Shown here: positions 1 through 7,806 of the stretch, in pieces | How the letters are laid out: every line of letters begins with the position of its first letter | Numbering within the stretch: the stretch's first letter is position 1 | Assembly: GCF_029277305.1 (NCBI RefSeq) | Contig: NZ_CP119526.1 | Origin: Guptibacillus hwajinpoensis | Lineage (GTDB): Bacteria > Bacillota > Bacilli > Bacillales > Guptibacillaceae | Length of the DNA stretch: 64,000 nt | Reading direction: 5' to 3' (one strand) | Translations under genes and position numbers: made by a program | Notes under the pieces: generated by a model | The model's input: only the letters and a program-made list of their open reading frames with translations | The model's database searches: none | What the model was told of the DNA's origin: nothing

Positions 1-617
1 TTCCCGATCGTTTTCGTTTCTGCAGTGATAGGATAAGTTTCTTCAACACGATAGTTTCGATTTGCGTAGTATGTGCCTGCTACTAAATCTCCATTCTTAT
101 CGTATAACGTTATATTGCTATTCAGTAGTTTAGAGAGTGCATCCGTTATGGCAGAGAAGCCAGTGTTCTTTAGAACAAGCGAAGTTAATTCGTCTTGAAT
201 TTGTTGGGCATAAGTAAGCATGGAAAGCTGCTTGTTGACTAGCTGCTCAAGGATACTCCTTGTTACCATAGAGAAATTCATCGTCCTTGGAATCTCTAGA
301 AGGGGTAGGCCTGTTCGATTTGCAGCTTCAATAATAGTTATCGGGATGACATCAAGGTAGAAGCCAGTATGAATGGCAAGTGCAGAAAGCTGTCGGTTAG
401 CTAGCGCTTCAACTAGTTTCGTATAGGTCACTGAATTTTCATTCCATCCATAAGCGGTTGTTATCAAAAACTCGCCTTCATGCAGCCTTGTGATGTCTTC
501 CATCACTTCTACAATCGTCAGCCACTTAATATCACGATCAATTCCTTGTTTGCCAGCAATGAGCTTAATTCCTTTCATCTCTCTTAGTTGCAATGCTTCT
601 CTGACTGTTAATCCCAT
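1..617 (-). CDS. PucR-family transcriptional regulator (N-terminal part, cut by window edge)
   Basis: The reverse strand reads an open frame of 205 codons from an ATG at 617 (upstream CGGAGGGACG on the coding strand) to the left edge. The protein begins MGLTVREALQLREMKG, and residues 1-130 have the pattern of the PucR N-terminal domain found in purine-catabolism-type regulators (IAGKQGIDRDIKWLTIVEV, then GEFLITTAYGW). The C-terminal helix-turn-helix expected for the family lies outside the window. It is transcribed divergently from the yodT-like aminotransferase, which suggests it controls the beta-lysine genes in response to a small ligand; that role is inference. Family call is firm, target is not. 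Confidence 0.85.
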   Translation of the reverse strand, partial: MGLTVREALQLREMKGIKLIAGKQGIDRDIKWLTIVEVMEDITRLHEGEFLITTAYGWNENSVTYTKLVEALANRQLSALAIHTGFYLDVIPITIIEAANRTGLPLLEIPRTMNFSMVTRSILEQLVNKQLSMLTYAQQIQDELTSLVLKNTGFSAITDALSKLLNSNITLYDKNGDLVAGTYYANRNYRVEETYPITAETKTIG

Positions 618-751
618 AGACGTCCCTCCGTATCCTCTTATCCAAATCGTACAACAAAGTCAGAATTTTTTGTAGATAGTGTGGAATAGAATTTTCACCT
701 TTTTCAACATAAGCTATAACTATACACAATAATAGTGAGGTGAAGTTCTGA

Positions 752-2122
752 ATGAACAAGAGAACCCACTTAATTAAACCGCTGCTCGGTATGGATTATG
801 GCGTCATTTCTCATGGAAAAGGTATTTATTTATACGATGAAGAGGGGAACTCATTTCTTGATGGTTGTTCAGGTGCTGTAACAGCGAATATCGGTCATGG
901 GGTATCAGAAATTACGGAAGCCATGGTCAATCAGGCGAATCAAGTTTCTTTTGTTTATCGTTCTCAATTCACCAGTTCATCTGCTGAAGAACTTGCAGAG
1001 CGCTTAGCTCAGTCAGCTCCTGGAGATCTCGACTGGGTGTTTTTTGTAAATAGCGGGTCTGAAGCGATGGAAACCGCTTTGAAAATAGCGATTCAATACT
1101 GGCAGGAACTGGGGAGGCCAACGAAGAACAAAGTCATATCAAGATGGATGAGTTATCACGGAATTACAATGGGAGCGCTCTCCATGTCTGGACATGTGAT
1201 TAGAAGAAGCCGCTTCACTGCTATGCTTGAACAATATCCAACTCTTTCTCCACCGTACTGTTACCGGTGTACGTTTAAAGACCATTGTCCTAACTGTTCA
1301 AAACAATACGCGCTAGAGTTTGAGAGGGAAGTTCAGCGACTTGGAGCGGATACGATTGCAGCTTTTGTTTGTGAACCGATCGTTGGAGCTGCAGGTGGCG
1401 CTGTTGTCCCCCCGGAAACCTATTTCAAGGAAATGAAAGCGGTTTGTAATCGCTACGATATTTTGTTTATTGCAGATGAAGTCATGACGGGGATAGGAAG
1501 AACGGGCAAAATGTACGCGATGGAGCATTGGGGCGTTGTACCAGACATTCTCGCATTAGGGAAAGGGATGAGCGCTGGGTACACACCTATGGCCGCTACG
1601 CTTGTAAGTGATCGCATCATACAAACAATTGAACGGGGGTCCAAAATCGTTCTAAGTGGGCATACGTTTAGTGCAAATCCACTCTCAGCTTCCATCTGTC
1701 TAGCTGTTTTTAATTATATTAAAAAACATAATGTTGTTGAGAATGCTGAAAAGAGTGGTGCAATTCTATTAAGGGGATTAGAAAACCTAAAGTCTATTTA
1801 TCCTATTATCGGTGATGTGAGGGGTCGAGGTCTGTTAACTGCGATCGAATTTGTTCAAGATCCGTTAACAAAGGAACCCTTCCCTCTTCAGAATGAAGTA
1901 ACCAATCGATTTATCCGAAAATGCTATGAAGAAGGATTGCTTGTTTACACAGCAGCTGGTGGTTTAAATGGTGTGGCAGGCGATGCTGTGATTGTAGCAC
2001 CTCCACTAATTATTCAAGAGCATGAGGTGCAAATTCTTCTCGATAAATTGAATAAGGGGCTTACAGAACTTGTTTCTGAACTTGCGACTGAAGGACTATA
2101 TGAAACAAGATCAATTAGCTGA
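752..2122 (+). CDS. yodT: Class III PLP aminotransferase of beta-lysine degradation (YodT-like)
   Basis: This 456-residue protein is a class III (omega-amino-acid) aminotransferase. The PLP lysine is K271 in LALGKGMSAGYTPM, with the upstream aspartate in LFIADEVMTGIGRTG and the cofactor-phosphate segment VNSGSEAMETALK. A four-cysteine stretch (YCYRCTFKDHCPNC) near residue 170 is a possible metal or structural site. It starts at ATG 752 behind GTGAGGTGAAG. It heads a run with both CoA-transferase subunits and a deacylase, the same gene set as B. subtilis yodT-S-R-Q, so it probably transaminates a beta-lysine-derived intermediate. The exact substrate is inferred from context. No clear sigma-54 promoter lies upstream of it. 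Confidence 0.85.
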   Translation: MNKRTHLIKPLLGMDYGVISHGKGIYLYDEEGNSFLDGCSGAVTANIGHGVSEITEAMVNQANQVSFVYRSQFTSSSAEELAERLAQSAPGDLDWVFFVNSGSEAMETALKIAIQYWQELGRPTKNKVISRWMSYHGITMGALSMSGHVIRRSRFTAMLEQYPTLSPPYCYRCTFKDHCPNCSKQYALEFEREVQRLGADTIAAFVCEPIVGAAGGAVVPPETYFKEMKAVCNRYDILFIADEVMTGIGRTGKMYAMEHWGVVPDILALGKGMSAGYTPMAATLVSDRIIQTIERGSKIVLSGHTFSANPLSASICLAVFNYIKKHNVVENAEKSGAILLRGLENLKSIYPIIGDVRGRGLLTAIEFVQDPLTKEPFPLQNEVTNRFIRKCYEEGLLVYTAAGGLNGVAGDAVIVAPPLIIQEHEVQILLDKLNKGLTELVSELATEGLYETRSIS

Positions 2123-2139
2123 TGAGGGGGAGTCCATTA

Positions 2140-2832
2140 GTGAGAAGTAAAAAAAGTAGACTTTCAAATCTAGACATCCTATATGATGGTATGACAATTA
2201 TGTGTGGTGGATTTGGTGGGGTTGGTTCACCTCCTACCACTATTGATTGGATTATTGATTCTGGCGTTACGAATTTAACATTAATTTGTAATGATGCCGG
2301 TTTTCCGTGGATTGGGCCAGGCAAGCTAGTCACGGAGAAAAGAATTTCTAAGCTCATTGCTTCTCATATCGGATCTAATCCTGAAGCTGGTAAGCAAATG
2401 CATAATGGTGAACTAGAAGTACAGTTCTTTCCACAAGGAACGCTTGCAGAGAAAATACGTGCAGGAGGAATGGGGCTAGGTGGGATCCTGGTAGATGTTG
2501 GTCTTGGGACGTCTGTGGAAGAAGGAAAGGAGAAGGTGGTTGTTAATGGTAAGGAATATATGATCGAGCCTGCTCTAACCGCTGATCTTTCTATCATAGC
2601 TTGTAAACAGGCTGATCCATATGGCAATTTAATCTATGATCAAAGCGCACGGAATACAAATCCTCTTGTCGCAGCTGCAGGAGACATTACGATTGCAGAA
2701 ACAGTTGAGCTAGTTGAAGCGGGGGCATTGAACCCTGAGGAAATTATTACTCAGGGTGTTTTCGTTGATTATGTAATTGAAAGCAAGGGGGTGGACTGGA
2801 AGTGGGTATGGGAGCTGAAACGAGAAGGCTGA
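2140..2832 (+). CDS. yodS: CoA-transferase subunit A (YodS-like)
   Basis: This is the alpha subunit of a family I 3-oxoacid/acyl CoA-transferase (AtoD/ScoA type). It carries the glycine-rich CoA-binding segment IMCGGFGGVGSPPTT near the N-terminus and the conserved EPALTADLSIIACKQAD and GNLIYDQSARNTNP blocks. An ATG at 2122 overlaps the preceding stop, but GTG 2140 has AGGGGGAG seven bases upstream and removes six unconserved residues, so I prefer it. The gene is coupled to yodT and overlaps subunit B. In the pathway it should activate an acid from lysine breakdown to its CoA ester; the specificity is inferred from the operon. Confidence 0.85.
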   Translation: MRSKKSRLSNLDILYDGMTIMCGGFGGVGSPPTTIDWIIDSGVTNLTLICNDAGFPWIGPGKLVTEKRISKLIASHIGSNPEAGKQMHNGELEVQFFPQGTLAEKIRAGGMGLGGILVDVGLGTSVEEGKEKVVVNGKEYMIEPALTADLSIIACKQADPYGNLIYDQSARNTNPLVAAAGDITIAETVELVEAGALNPEEIITQGVFVDYVIESKGVDWKWVWELKREG

Positions 2833-3464
2833 TCGCAAAGCGCGCAGCGCAGGAAGTAACATATGGCATGATGGTTAATCTTGGAATAGGAATTCCAACC
2901 CTTGTAGCGGATTTTATTCCTCCAGCACTTGATGTGATGCTTCATACCGAGAACGGCATACTTGGAATGGGAGGAAGTCCAGCTCCTGGCAAAGAGGATG
3001 GAAACCTTTCTAATGCTGGAGGTTATCCTGTAACCATTAACACTGGTGCATCATTTTTTGATAGTGCAGAAGCGTTCGGCATGGTGAGGAGAGGGCACCT
3101 TGATCTGACAATATTAGGGGCACTTGAGGTAAATGGTCGAGGTGACATTGCGAACTGGATAGTTCCAGGTAAGCGTGTTCCTGGTATGGGGGGAGCGATT
3201 GATCTCGCTCAGAAAGCGAAGAAAGTAATCGTTCTTATGAGCCATACAACGAAAGAAGGAATTCCCAAAATTCTCAAGGAATGTTCTTTACCGTTAACGG
3301 TCAAAGAAGGAGCCCATATGATTATTACTGAAAGGGCAGTAATGAGAATCAAAAATGGTGAATTGTTTCTTATTGAAGTTATGCCTGGTTTCTCAATTGA
3401 AGACGTGATCGATTCGACCGAAGCTAAGCTTAATATAGAACTTGTAGGGAGGGGCACTTCGTGA
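2808..3464 (+). CDS. yodR: CoA-transferase subunit B (YodR-like)
   Basis: This is the beta subunit of a family I CoA-transferase (AtoA/ScoB type). The catalytic glutamate is in TENGILGMG, which matches the family's ENG motif, and VNLGIGIPTLVADFI and NTGASFFDSAEAFGM are typical. ATG 2808 gives MGAETRRLIAKRAAQEV; a GTG six bases upstream is an alternative. The start lies inside the end of the subunit A gene, and the end overlaps the following deacylase by four bases, so A, B and the deacylase are translationally coupled. It works as a heteromeric complex with the preceding product. Confidence 0.86.
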   Translation: MGAETRRLIAKRAAQEVTYGMMVNLGIGIPTLVADFIPPALDVMLHTENGILGMGGSPAPGKEDGNLSNAGGYPVTINTGASFFDSAEAFGMVRRGHLDLTILGALEVNGRGDIANWIVPGKRVPGMGGAIDLAQKAKKVIVLMSHTTKEGIPKILKECSLPLTVKEGAHMIITERAVMRIKNGELFLIEVMPGFSIEDVIDSTEAKLNIELVGRGTS

Positions 3465-4714
3465 AGGATAAGATTAGTAGTTGGATGAACGAGAACAGGG
3501 ACTACGGAATCGAATTACTTCAACGTCTTGTTCGATGTGATAGTGTTCAAGGCAATGAATCGACTGTACAAAATATTGTTGAAAAAGAGCTTCTACATCT
3601 AGAATTAACTGTTGATCGCTTTATTCCTTCAGAAGATACAATAAACCATCCGGCTTTTTGTGCGAATAGAACCGACTTTACGGAAAGTCCAAATATCGTA
3701 GGTGTGCTTAAAGGGAGTGGGGGCGGCCGCTCTTTAATCCTGAATGGACATGTTGATGTTGTTCCCCCTGGAAACCGAGAAGATTGGAATGAAGACCCTT
3801 ATAGTGGTCAAGTGAAAGATGGACGTGTTTATGGACGAGGCGCTACCGATATGAAAGGTGGTAACACGTCGATGCTTCTGGCATTAAAATGTCTAAAAGA
3901 GCTCGGGATTACGCTTAAAGGAGACCTTATTTTTGAGAGTGTTGTAGAGGAAGAAAGCGGAGGGACTGGGACGCTCGCTACTATTCAAAGAGGCTACCGT
4001 GCAGACGCTGCGCTTATTCCAGAGCCAACGAAAATGAAGGTGTTTCCAAAGCAACAGGGATCGATGTGGTTTAGAGTAACAATTACAGGTCGCGCTGCAC
4101 ATGGTGGAACGAGATACGAAGGCATCTCAGCTCTTGAAAAAAGTGTCGCAATCATACAAGCGATTCAGAACCTAGAGAAGTTAAGAAATAAACGTATCAA
4201 GGATCCTTTGTATAGCAACATCCCAATTCCTGTTCCGATTAATATTGGCAAAATATCTGGTGGTGACTGGCCTTCTTCCGTTCCAGATCTTGTAACCATC
4301 GAGGGGAGAATGGGTGTCATACCAGGGGAATCCATGGACGATGCGAAAGAGGAAATGACTCATGCTCTAAAAGATATTAATGATTCTTGGCTAAAAGATC
4401 ATCCCGTATCACTCGAATGGTTTGGTGCAAGATGGCTTCCGGGGGAAGTTGCAGAAGATCATCCACTAGTTGGTATTATTGGTGAGCACTATAGTCGAAT
4501 GACAGGAGAAGAGTTAACAATTGAGGCATCACCATGGGGGACAGATGGAGGTCTTCTTAATGAAGTAGGTAAGACGCCTTCAATTGTGTTTGGACCAGGA
4601 GAAACCTCGGTTGCTCATTTCGCAAATGAATATATTGCAATCGATCAAATGATGCTAGCAGCAGAATTGTTTGTCCATATTATCATAGATTGGTGTCATC
4701 AAAAGAGCGGATAA
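3461..4714 (+). CDS. yodQ: M20-family deacylase/peptidase (YodQ-like)
   Basis: A 417-residue ArgE/DapE-type metallohydrolase starting at GTG 3461 with AGGGAGGGG upstream. Visible metal ligands are the histidine and aspartate of LNGHVDVVPPG, the aspartate of GRGATDMKGG and the catalytic glutamates of ESVVEEESGG. A dimerisation lid follows around residues 200-310, and a C-terminal FGPGETSVAHFANEYI supplies the last histidine. In B. subtilis its relative sits in the kamA operon, where it is thought to deacylate an acetylated beta-lysine intermediate. It ends 620 bases before ablB, separated from it by repeat elements, so the ancestral operon appears interrupted here. Confidence 0.85.
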   Translation: MKDKISSWMNENRDYGIELLQRLVRCDSVQGNESTVQNIVEKELLHLELTVDRFIPSEDTINHPAFCANRTDFTESPNIVGVLKGSGGGRSLILNGHVDVVPPGNREDWNEDPYSGQVKDGRVYGRGATDMKGGNTSMLLALKCLKELGITLKGDLIFESVVEEESGGTGTLATIQRGYRADAALIPEPTKMKVFPKQQGSMWFRVTITGRAAHGGTRYEGISALEKSVAIIQAIQNLEKLRNKRIKDPLYSNIPIPVPINIGKISGGDWPSSVPDLVTIEGRMGVIPGESMDDAKEEMTHALKDINDSWLKDHPVSLEWFGARWLPGEVAEDHPLVGIIGEHYSRMTGEELTIEASPWGTDGGLLNEVGKTPSIVFGPGETSVAHFANEYIAIDQMMLAAELFVHIIIDWCHQKSG

Positions 4715-4732
4715 ACCGTTCTTTTTTTATTC
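4703..4732 (+). terminator. Possible weak rho-independent terminator after yodQ
   Basis: A short GAGCGG/CCGTTC stem with a four-base loop overlaps the yodQ stop and is followed by seven T residues. The stem is short and includes a G-U pair, so this is a modest prediction. Confidence 0.45.
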
Positions 4733-4746
4733 CCCTCCTTTCAAAA

Positions 4747-4956
4747 GACTCTTTTAGTAGACATTGTTGACATAGCTGGTTAATTTCCGCTCCAGGATGC
4801 TCGCTTTCCGCGGGGCGGGCGGTAAGCCTCCTCGTCGCTAACGCTCCTGCGGGGTCTCACCTGTCCCGCTAGTCCCGCAGGAGTCGAGCATCCTTCCGCT
4901 CCAATCCTAAGTTTGTTTTTAGAAAATGTTTCAACAGCAATAATCTTTTAGAAAAG
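4747..4956. repeat. MITE-like repeat, family A, long form (copy A1)
   Basis: This element is bounded by imperfect inverted termini: GACTCTTTTAGTAGACATTG at the left, and at the right the reverse complement of CTTTTCTAAAAGATTATTGC. Between them is a GC-rich 99-base palindromic core (4795-4893) that differs from the core of the copy at 15779-16003 by one base. The right terminus has lost its last few bases where repeat B1 begins. It has no coding capacity. It fills the first part of the 620-base gene-free stretch between yodQ and ablB. Confidence 0.8.
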
Positions 4957-5150
4957 TTATGTTAGCTCTTATTGTTGATTTCTCGATTTTTGGCTCATTC
5001 GAGTGAAACCTCATTTTCACTCGCCTTTCAGCTCTGCTGAAAGGTCGCCCTGTGGTGACCAAATCGTCTGAGCAAATAAATTTGCTCGAAGCGATTGGTC
5101 ACCACAGGGCGTAAATGAGCCAAAAATCAACACTGTCCATTAACATAGCC
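4957..5150. repeat. Cloverleaf palindromic repeat, family B (copy B1)
   Basis: This 194-base element has an outer stem pairing GATTTTTGGCTCATT with AATGAGCCAAAAATC. The stem encloses three hairpins: GAGTGAAA..TTTCACTC (5001-5022), CCTTTCAGC..GCTGAAAGG (5024-5044), and a 66-base arm (5046-5111) starting CGCCCTGTGGTGACC. It matches the reverse complement of 29774-29968 nearly end to end. The flanks TTTAGAAA and TTTTAAAA agree at six of eight positions, perhaps a decayed target duplication. It is non-coding. Confidence 0.85.
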
Positions 5151-5262
5151 TTTTAAAAAATTGTTATTCTAAAGGTTTTTCTATAGAGAACCCCATTTCA
5201 CATTGGAGCGCAAATCAACTACTACTCTTATAACAAAAGCAACAATGTTTACGAAAACAGCG
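5147..5262. repeat. MITE-like repeat, family A, short form (copy A4)
   Basis: This segment abuts and slightly overlaps the end of B1. It begins with a CCTTTTAAAAAATTGTT end, contains CATTGGAGCG and closes with GCAACAATGTTTACGAAAAC. It therefore aligns with the short element at 50689-50802, with a decayed left end. Together with A1 and B1 it accounts for almost all of the space between yodQ and ablB. Confidence 0.65.
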
Positions 5263-5335
5263 TTTCATTATGAAGGATTTCAATTAGAAAAGGAGAAGCA
5301 ATTTGTATAACAGGAAAACGAAGGAGGGCCATTAA

Positions 5336-6190
5336 GTGAGTCAAGAGCGAAGTAAGGCTGTTTCAAGCGTTTATAAAGGGGGCGATTATTCCTTTTCCTG
5401 TACGCATGATCGATTCAATGAACGTATACGAATTGATGAATATACAGGTAATATTAAAGCGATGATCAGTCATATCCACTCCTTATTTACAGAAGAGTAT
5501 ACAAAATGCATTATCATAGCAAAAGAAGGAGATGTAACCAGGCTTCTATCTTTTGGTCTATCTTACGAAGGAATAATTCGACATTATTTCTGTGGAGTCG
5601 ATGCGCACGTGATGACAAAGTACCGAGACAACTGGCGAAGAAACAGTCAGACCTGGAAGGATGAAGATCTTATCCTAGAAGGTGTATTAACGAAAACATG
5701 TTCCGAATTAAACGGAAAACCGCTTATGCGACCTGGTCGTGAAAGTGACGCAGTTGCTTTAGCAGAATTGTATAATGAAGTGTTTGCTGTTTATCCGACG
5801 CCAATGGATGAACCTGCTTACATTCGTAAAGTAATGAATGAGGATACTATTTTTCACGTGTTAGAAAAGAATGGGCGCATCATTAGTGCTGCTTCAGCAG
5901 AGATGAATCGAAAGTATAACAATGCAGAAATAACGGACTGTGCAACACTTCCTAATTATCGTAAAGGAGGTACGATGCGCCACTTAATCACCGAACTTGA
6001 GAAGAGATTACTTAACGAGGAAATTTATTATGCCTACTCGATCGCAAGAAGCCTTTCATTTGGAATGAATGCAGTGTTTCATCATCTTAACTATGACTAT
6101 GGTGGGCGGCTTATAAATAATGTAAGGATTTATCAAGACTGGGAAAACATGAACCTTTGGAGTAAGTCGCTGACGTGTGGTGCCGAATAA
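5336..6190 (+). CDS. ablB: Beta-lysine N6-acetyltransferase
   Basis: A 284-residue protein starting at GTG 5336 with AAGGAGGG eight bases upstream. The C-terminal half (about 130-270) is a GNAT fold with the acetyl-CoA loop around RKGGTMRHLITELEKR. The N-terminal half is the family-specific domain of putative beta-lysine N-acetyltransferases (YodP/AblB). It acetylates beta-lysine made by KamA; in archaea this makes the osmolyte N-epsilon-acetyl-beta-lysine, while in bacilli the same gene sits in a degradative cluster. It is followed by the sigma-54 activator after 41 bases, with hairpins between. Confidence 0.88.
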   Translation: MSQERSKAVSSVYKGGDYSFSCTHDRFNERIRIDEYTGNIKAMISHIHSLFTEEYTKCIIIAKEGDVTRLLSFGLSYEGIIRHYFCGVDAHVMTKYRDNWRRNSQTWKDEDLILEGVLTKTCSELNGKPLMRPGRESDAVALAELYNEVFAVYPTPMDEPAYIRKVMNEDTIFHVLEKNGRIISAASAEMNRKYNNAEITDCATLPNYRKGGTMRHLITELEKRLLNEEIYYAYSIARSLSFGMNAVFHHLNYDYGGRLINNVRIYQDWENMNLWSKSLTCGAE

Positions 6191-6216
6191 TAGGCACCTA
6201 GTGATGAAAATTCGGC
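6180..6216 (+). other. Alternative hairpins between ablB and the activator gene
   Basis: GTGCC pairs with GGCAC around GAATAATA directly over the ablB stop, while GCCGAAT at 6182 can instead pair with ATTCGGC at 6210-6216. The two structures exclude each other, and the second is followed by AAAAAGGAGC, the activator's ribosome binding site. No T-tract follows, so this is more like a partial block or processing site than a terminator. Confidence 0.4.
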
Positions 6217-6231
6217 AAAAAGGAGCTAACT

Positions 6232-7626
6232 ATGAACGAAAACATTTCAATCACGGATGGAATGTTTAAGGCTATTCTAGAAAGTATCGATGAAGGCATC
6301 CATGTTGTAGACAACAAAGGCATAACGATCTATTACAATGAAATTGCAGCAAGACACGATGGGTTACAAGTCGAAGAAGTTCTTGGAAAGCATTATTTAG
6401 AAGCGTTTCCATCTCTGTCAAAGGAGACAAGCACATTATCCCATGTAATGGCGACCAGGAAAGCAATTTTCAATAAAGATCAAACATACCAGAACGTTAA
6501 GGGGCATTTTATTTCTACAGTTAATACAACACTTCCTATTGTAGTGAATGGTGAGCTTGAAGGTGCTGTTGAAATAGCGAGAGACATCTCCCGAATCAAA
6601 ACACTTTCTGACAAAGTGATGGAGTTACAAGCGAAGATTAATAAAAAATCCATCAGAGAATTTGATAACGGAACAACATATACATTTGATGACATTTTAA
6701 CGAACGATGAGACGTTTTTGAGTGTGAAAGCAAGGGCTAGAAAAGCAGCAGAACTCCATTCACCTGTTCTTGTTTATGGAGAGACCGGCACAGGTAAAGA
6801 GCTGATTGTACAATCTATTCATAATGCTTCGAACAGATCAGGACCATTTATTGCACAGAACTGTGCAGCCTTACCAGCAACTATCCTTGAGTCAATATTA
6901 TTTGGAACAACGAAAGGTAGTTTCACGGGCGCAGAAGAGCGTGAAGGGTTATTTGAGCTGGCTGATGGTGGAACGCTTTTTCTAGATGAAGTAAATTCGA
7001 TGCCAATTGATGTACAGGCAAAGCTTCTTCGTGTTCTTGAGGATGGAGTAATTAGAAGAGTCGGTGCTGTTAAAACAAGAAAAGTGGATGTTAGAATTAT
7101 CGCTGCAATTAATGAAGAACCAGAAGTAGCACTTCAAGCAAAAAGATTACGTGTTGATTTATTCTATCGATTAAATGTCATTTACTTGAGGATCCCACCT
7201 CTTCGTGCCCGAAGACAGGATATCCCACAGTTAATTGATCACTTTATTGATAAATACAACCGCAAGTTCCATAAGAAGGTTAAGATGATTCGTGATGATG
7301 CAGCTGACTACTTATATGAACGTAATTGGCAAGGGAATGTAAGGGAGCTCGAACATGTGATACAGTCGGCAATGAATTTTGCAGATGGCGAAATGTTAAG
7401 TATGAAAGATTTCCCTATGCTACAGCCTCAAACAAACGAAGTGGTAATGAACAAGTCAATAGAACCACTGAGAGAAACACTGAAGAAAACTGAAAGAAGA
7501 ATCATTGAACGAGCGATGATCGCCAGTGAGGGAAATGTGAAAAAAGCCGCCAAGCAACTTTGTATTCCAAGACAAACGTTACAATATAAATTAGCTAAGT
7601 TACCAAAACGAAGCAGTGCCGAATAG
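6232..7626 (+). CDS. Sigma-54-dependent activator with PAS sensor (PAS-AAA+-Fis)
   Basis: A 464-residue enhancer-binding protein. Residues 1-120 form a PAS domain (ESIDEGIHVVDNKGITIYYN). The AAA+ module has Walker A GETGTGKE near 183-191, the sigma-54-contact loop GSFTGA near 230 and Walker B GGTLFLDEVNSMP. The C-terminus (about 425-460) is a Fis-type helix-turn-helix. GSFTGA deviates from the common GAFTGA in one conservative position. It lies between ablB and kamA, and a -24/-12 promoter directly precedes kamA, so it almost certainly drives kamA-yokU. The PAS ligand is unknown. No receiver domain is present, so it is not a two-component regulator. Confidence 0.92.
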   Translation: MNENISITDGMFKAILESIDEGIHVVDNKGITIYYNEIAARHDGLQVEEVLGKHYLEAFPSLSKETSTLSHVMATRKAIFNKDQTYQNVKGHFISTVNTTLPIVVNGELEGAVEIARDISRIKTLSDKVMELQAKINKKSIREFDNGTTYTFDDILTNDETFLSVKARARKAAELHSPVLVYGETGTGKELIVQSIHNASNRSGPFIAQNCAALPATILESILFGTTKGSFTGAEEREGLFELADGGTLFLDEVNSMPIDVQAKLLRVLEDGVIRRVGAVKTRKVDVRIIAAINEEPEVALQAKRLRVDLFYRLNVIYLRIPPLRARRQDIPQLIDHFIDKYNRKFHKKVKMIRDDAADYLYERNWQGNVRELEHVIQSAMNFADGEMLSMKDFPMLQPQTNEVVMNKSIEPLRETLKKTERRIIERAMIASEGNVKKAAKQLCIPRQTLQYKLAKLPKRSSAE

Positions 7627-7647
7627 TGGGCACTGCTTCGTTTTTTA
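7609..7647 (+). terminator. Rho-independent terminator after the sigma-54 activator
   Basis: CGAAGCAGTGCC pairs with GGCACTGCTTCG around a short loop that contains the stop codon, followed by six T residues. It should insulate kamA from upstream readthrough, making the sigma-54 promoter its main driver. Confidence 0.9.
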
Positions 7648-7659
7648 TTAACGGCTATC

Positions 7660-7736
7660 GGATCCTTTTTTTTGAAGATTTTGATCACATTGGAGTAACC
7701 ACGACTCTTATAGCCGCAATGTCCTAGAAAACATCC
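7660..7736. repeat. MITE-like repeat, family A, short decayed form (copy A5)
   Basis: GGATCCTTTTTTTTGAAG at the left and the reverse complement of GGATGTTTTCTAGGACATTG at the right flank an internal CATTGGAG..AACCACG..CTTATAG segment. That segment is shared with the copies at 5147, 16004 and 50689. It lies immediately upstream of the kamA -24/-12 promoter, where enhancer sites of the activator would be expected. Confidence 0.6.
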
Positions 7737-7752
7737 AAAAGAATTAATGGAG

Positions 7753-7770
7753 CTGGCATTAAACTTGCAT
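7753..7770 (+). promoter_or_regulatory. Sigma-54 (-24/-12) promoter of kamA
   Basis: CTGGCATTAAACTTGCAT matches the sigma-54 consensus TGGCAC-N5-TTGCA, with the invariant GG (7755-7756) and GC (7767-7768) separated by exactly ten bases. It lies 37 bases before the kamA ATG and directly downstream of a gene for a sigma-54 activator. Confidence 0.93.
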
Positions 7771-7806
7771 AGTATGTAAGTAGATTATTTGAAGGGGGAA
7801 TGCTTC

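Noticed and set aside
618..751. Possible sigma-54 promoter upstream of the yodT-like gene
   Set aside because: No TGGC-N8-TGC arrangement is present; only AT-rich sequence with no convincing -35/-10.
4795..4893. GC-rich block considered as horizontally acquired coding DNA
   Set aside because: It is the palindromic core of a repeat found almost identically at 15830-15928, with no reading frame of its own.
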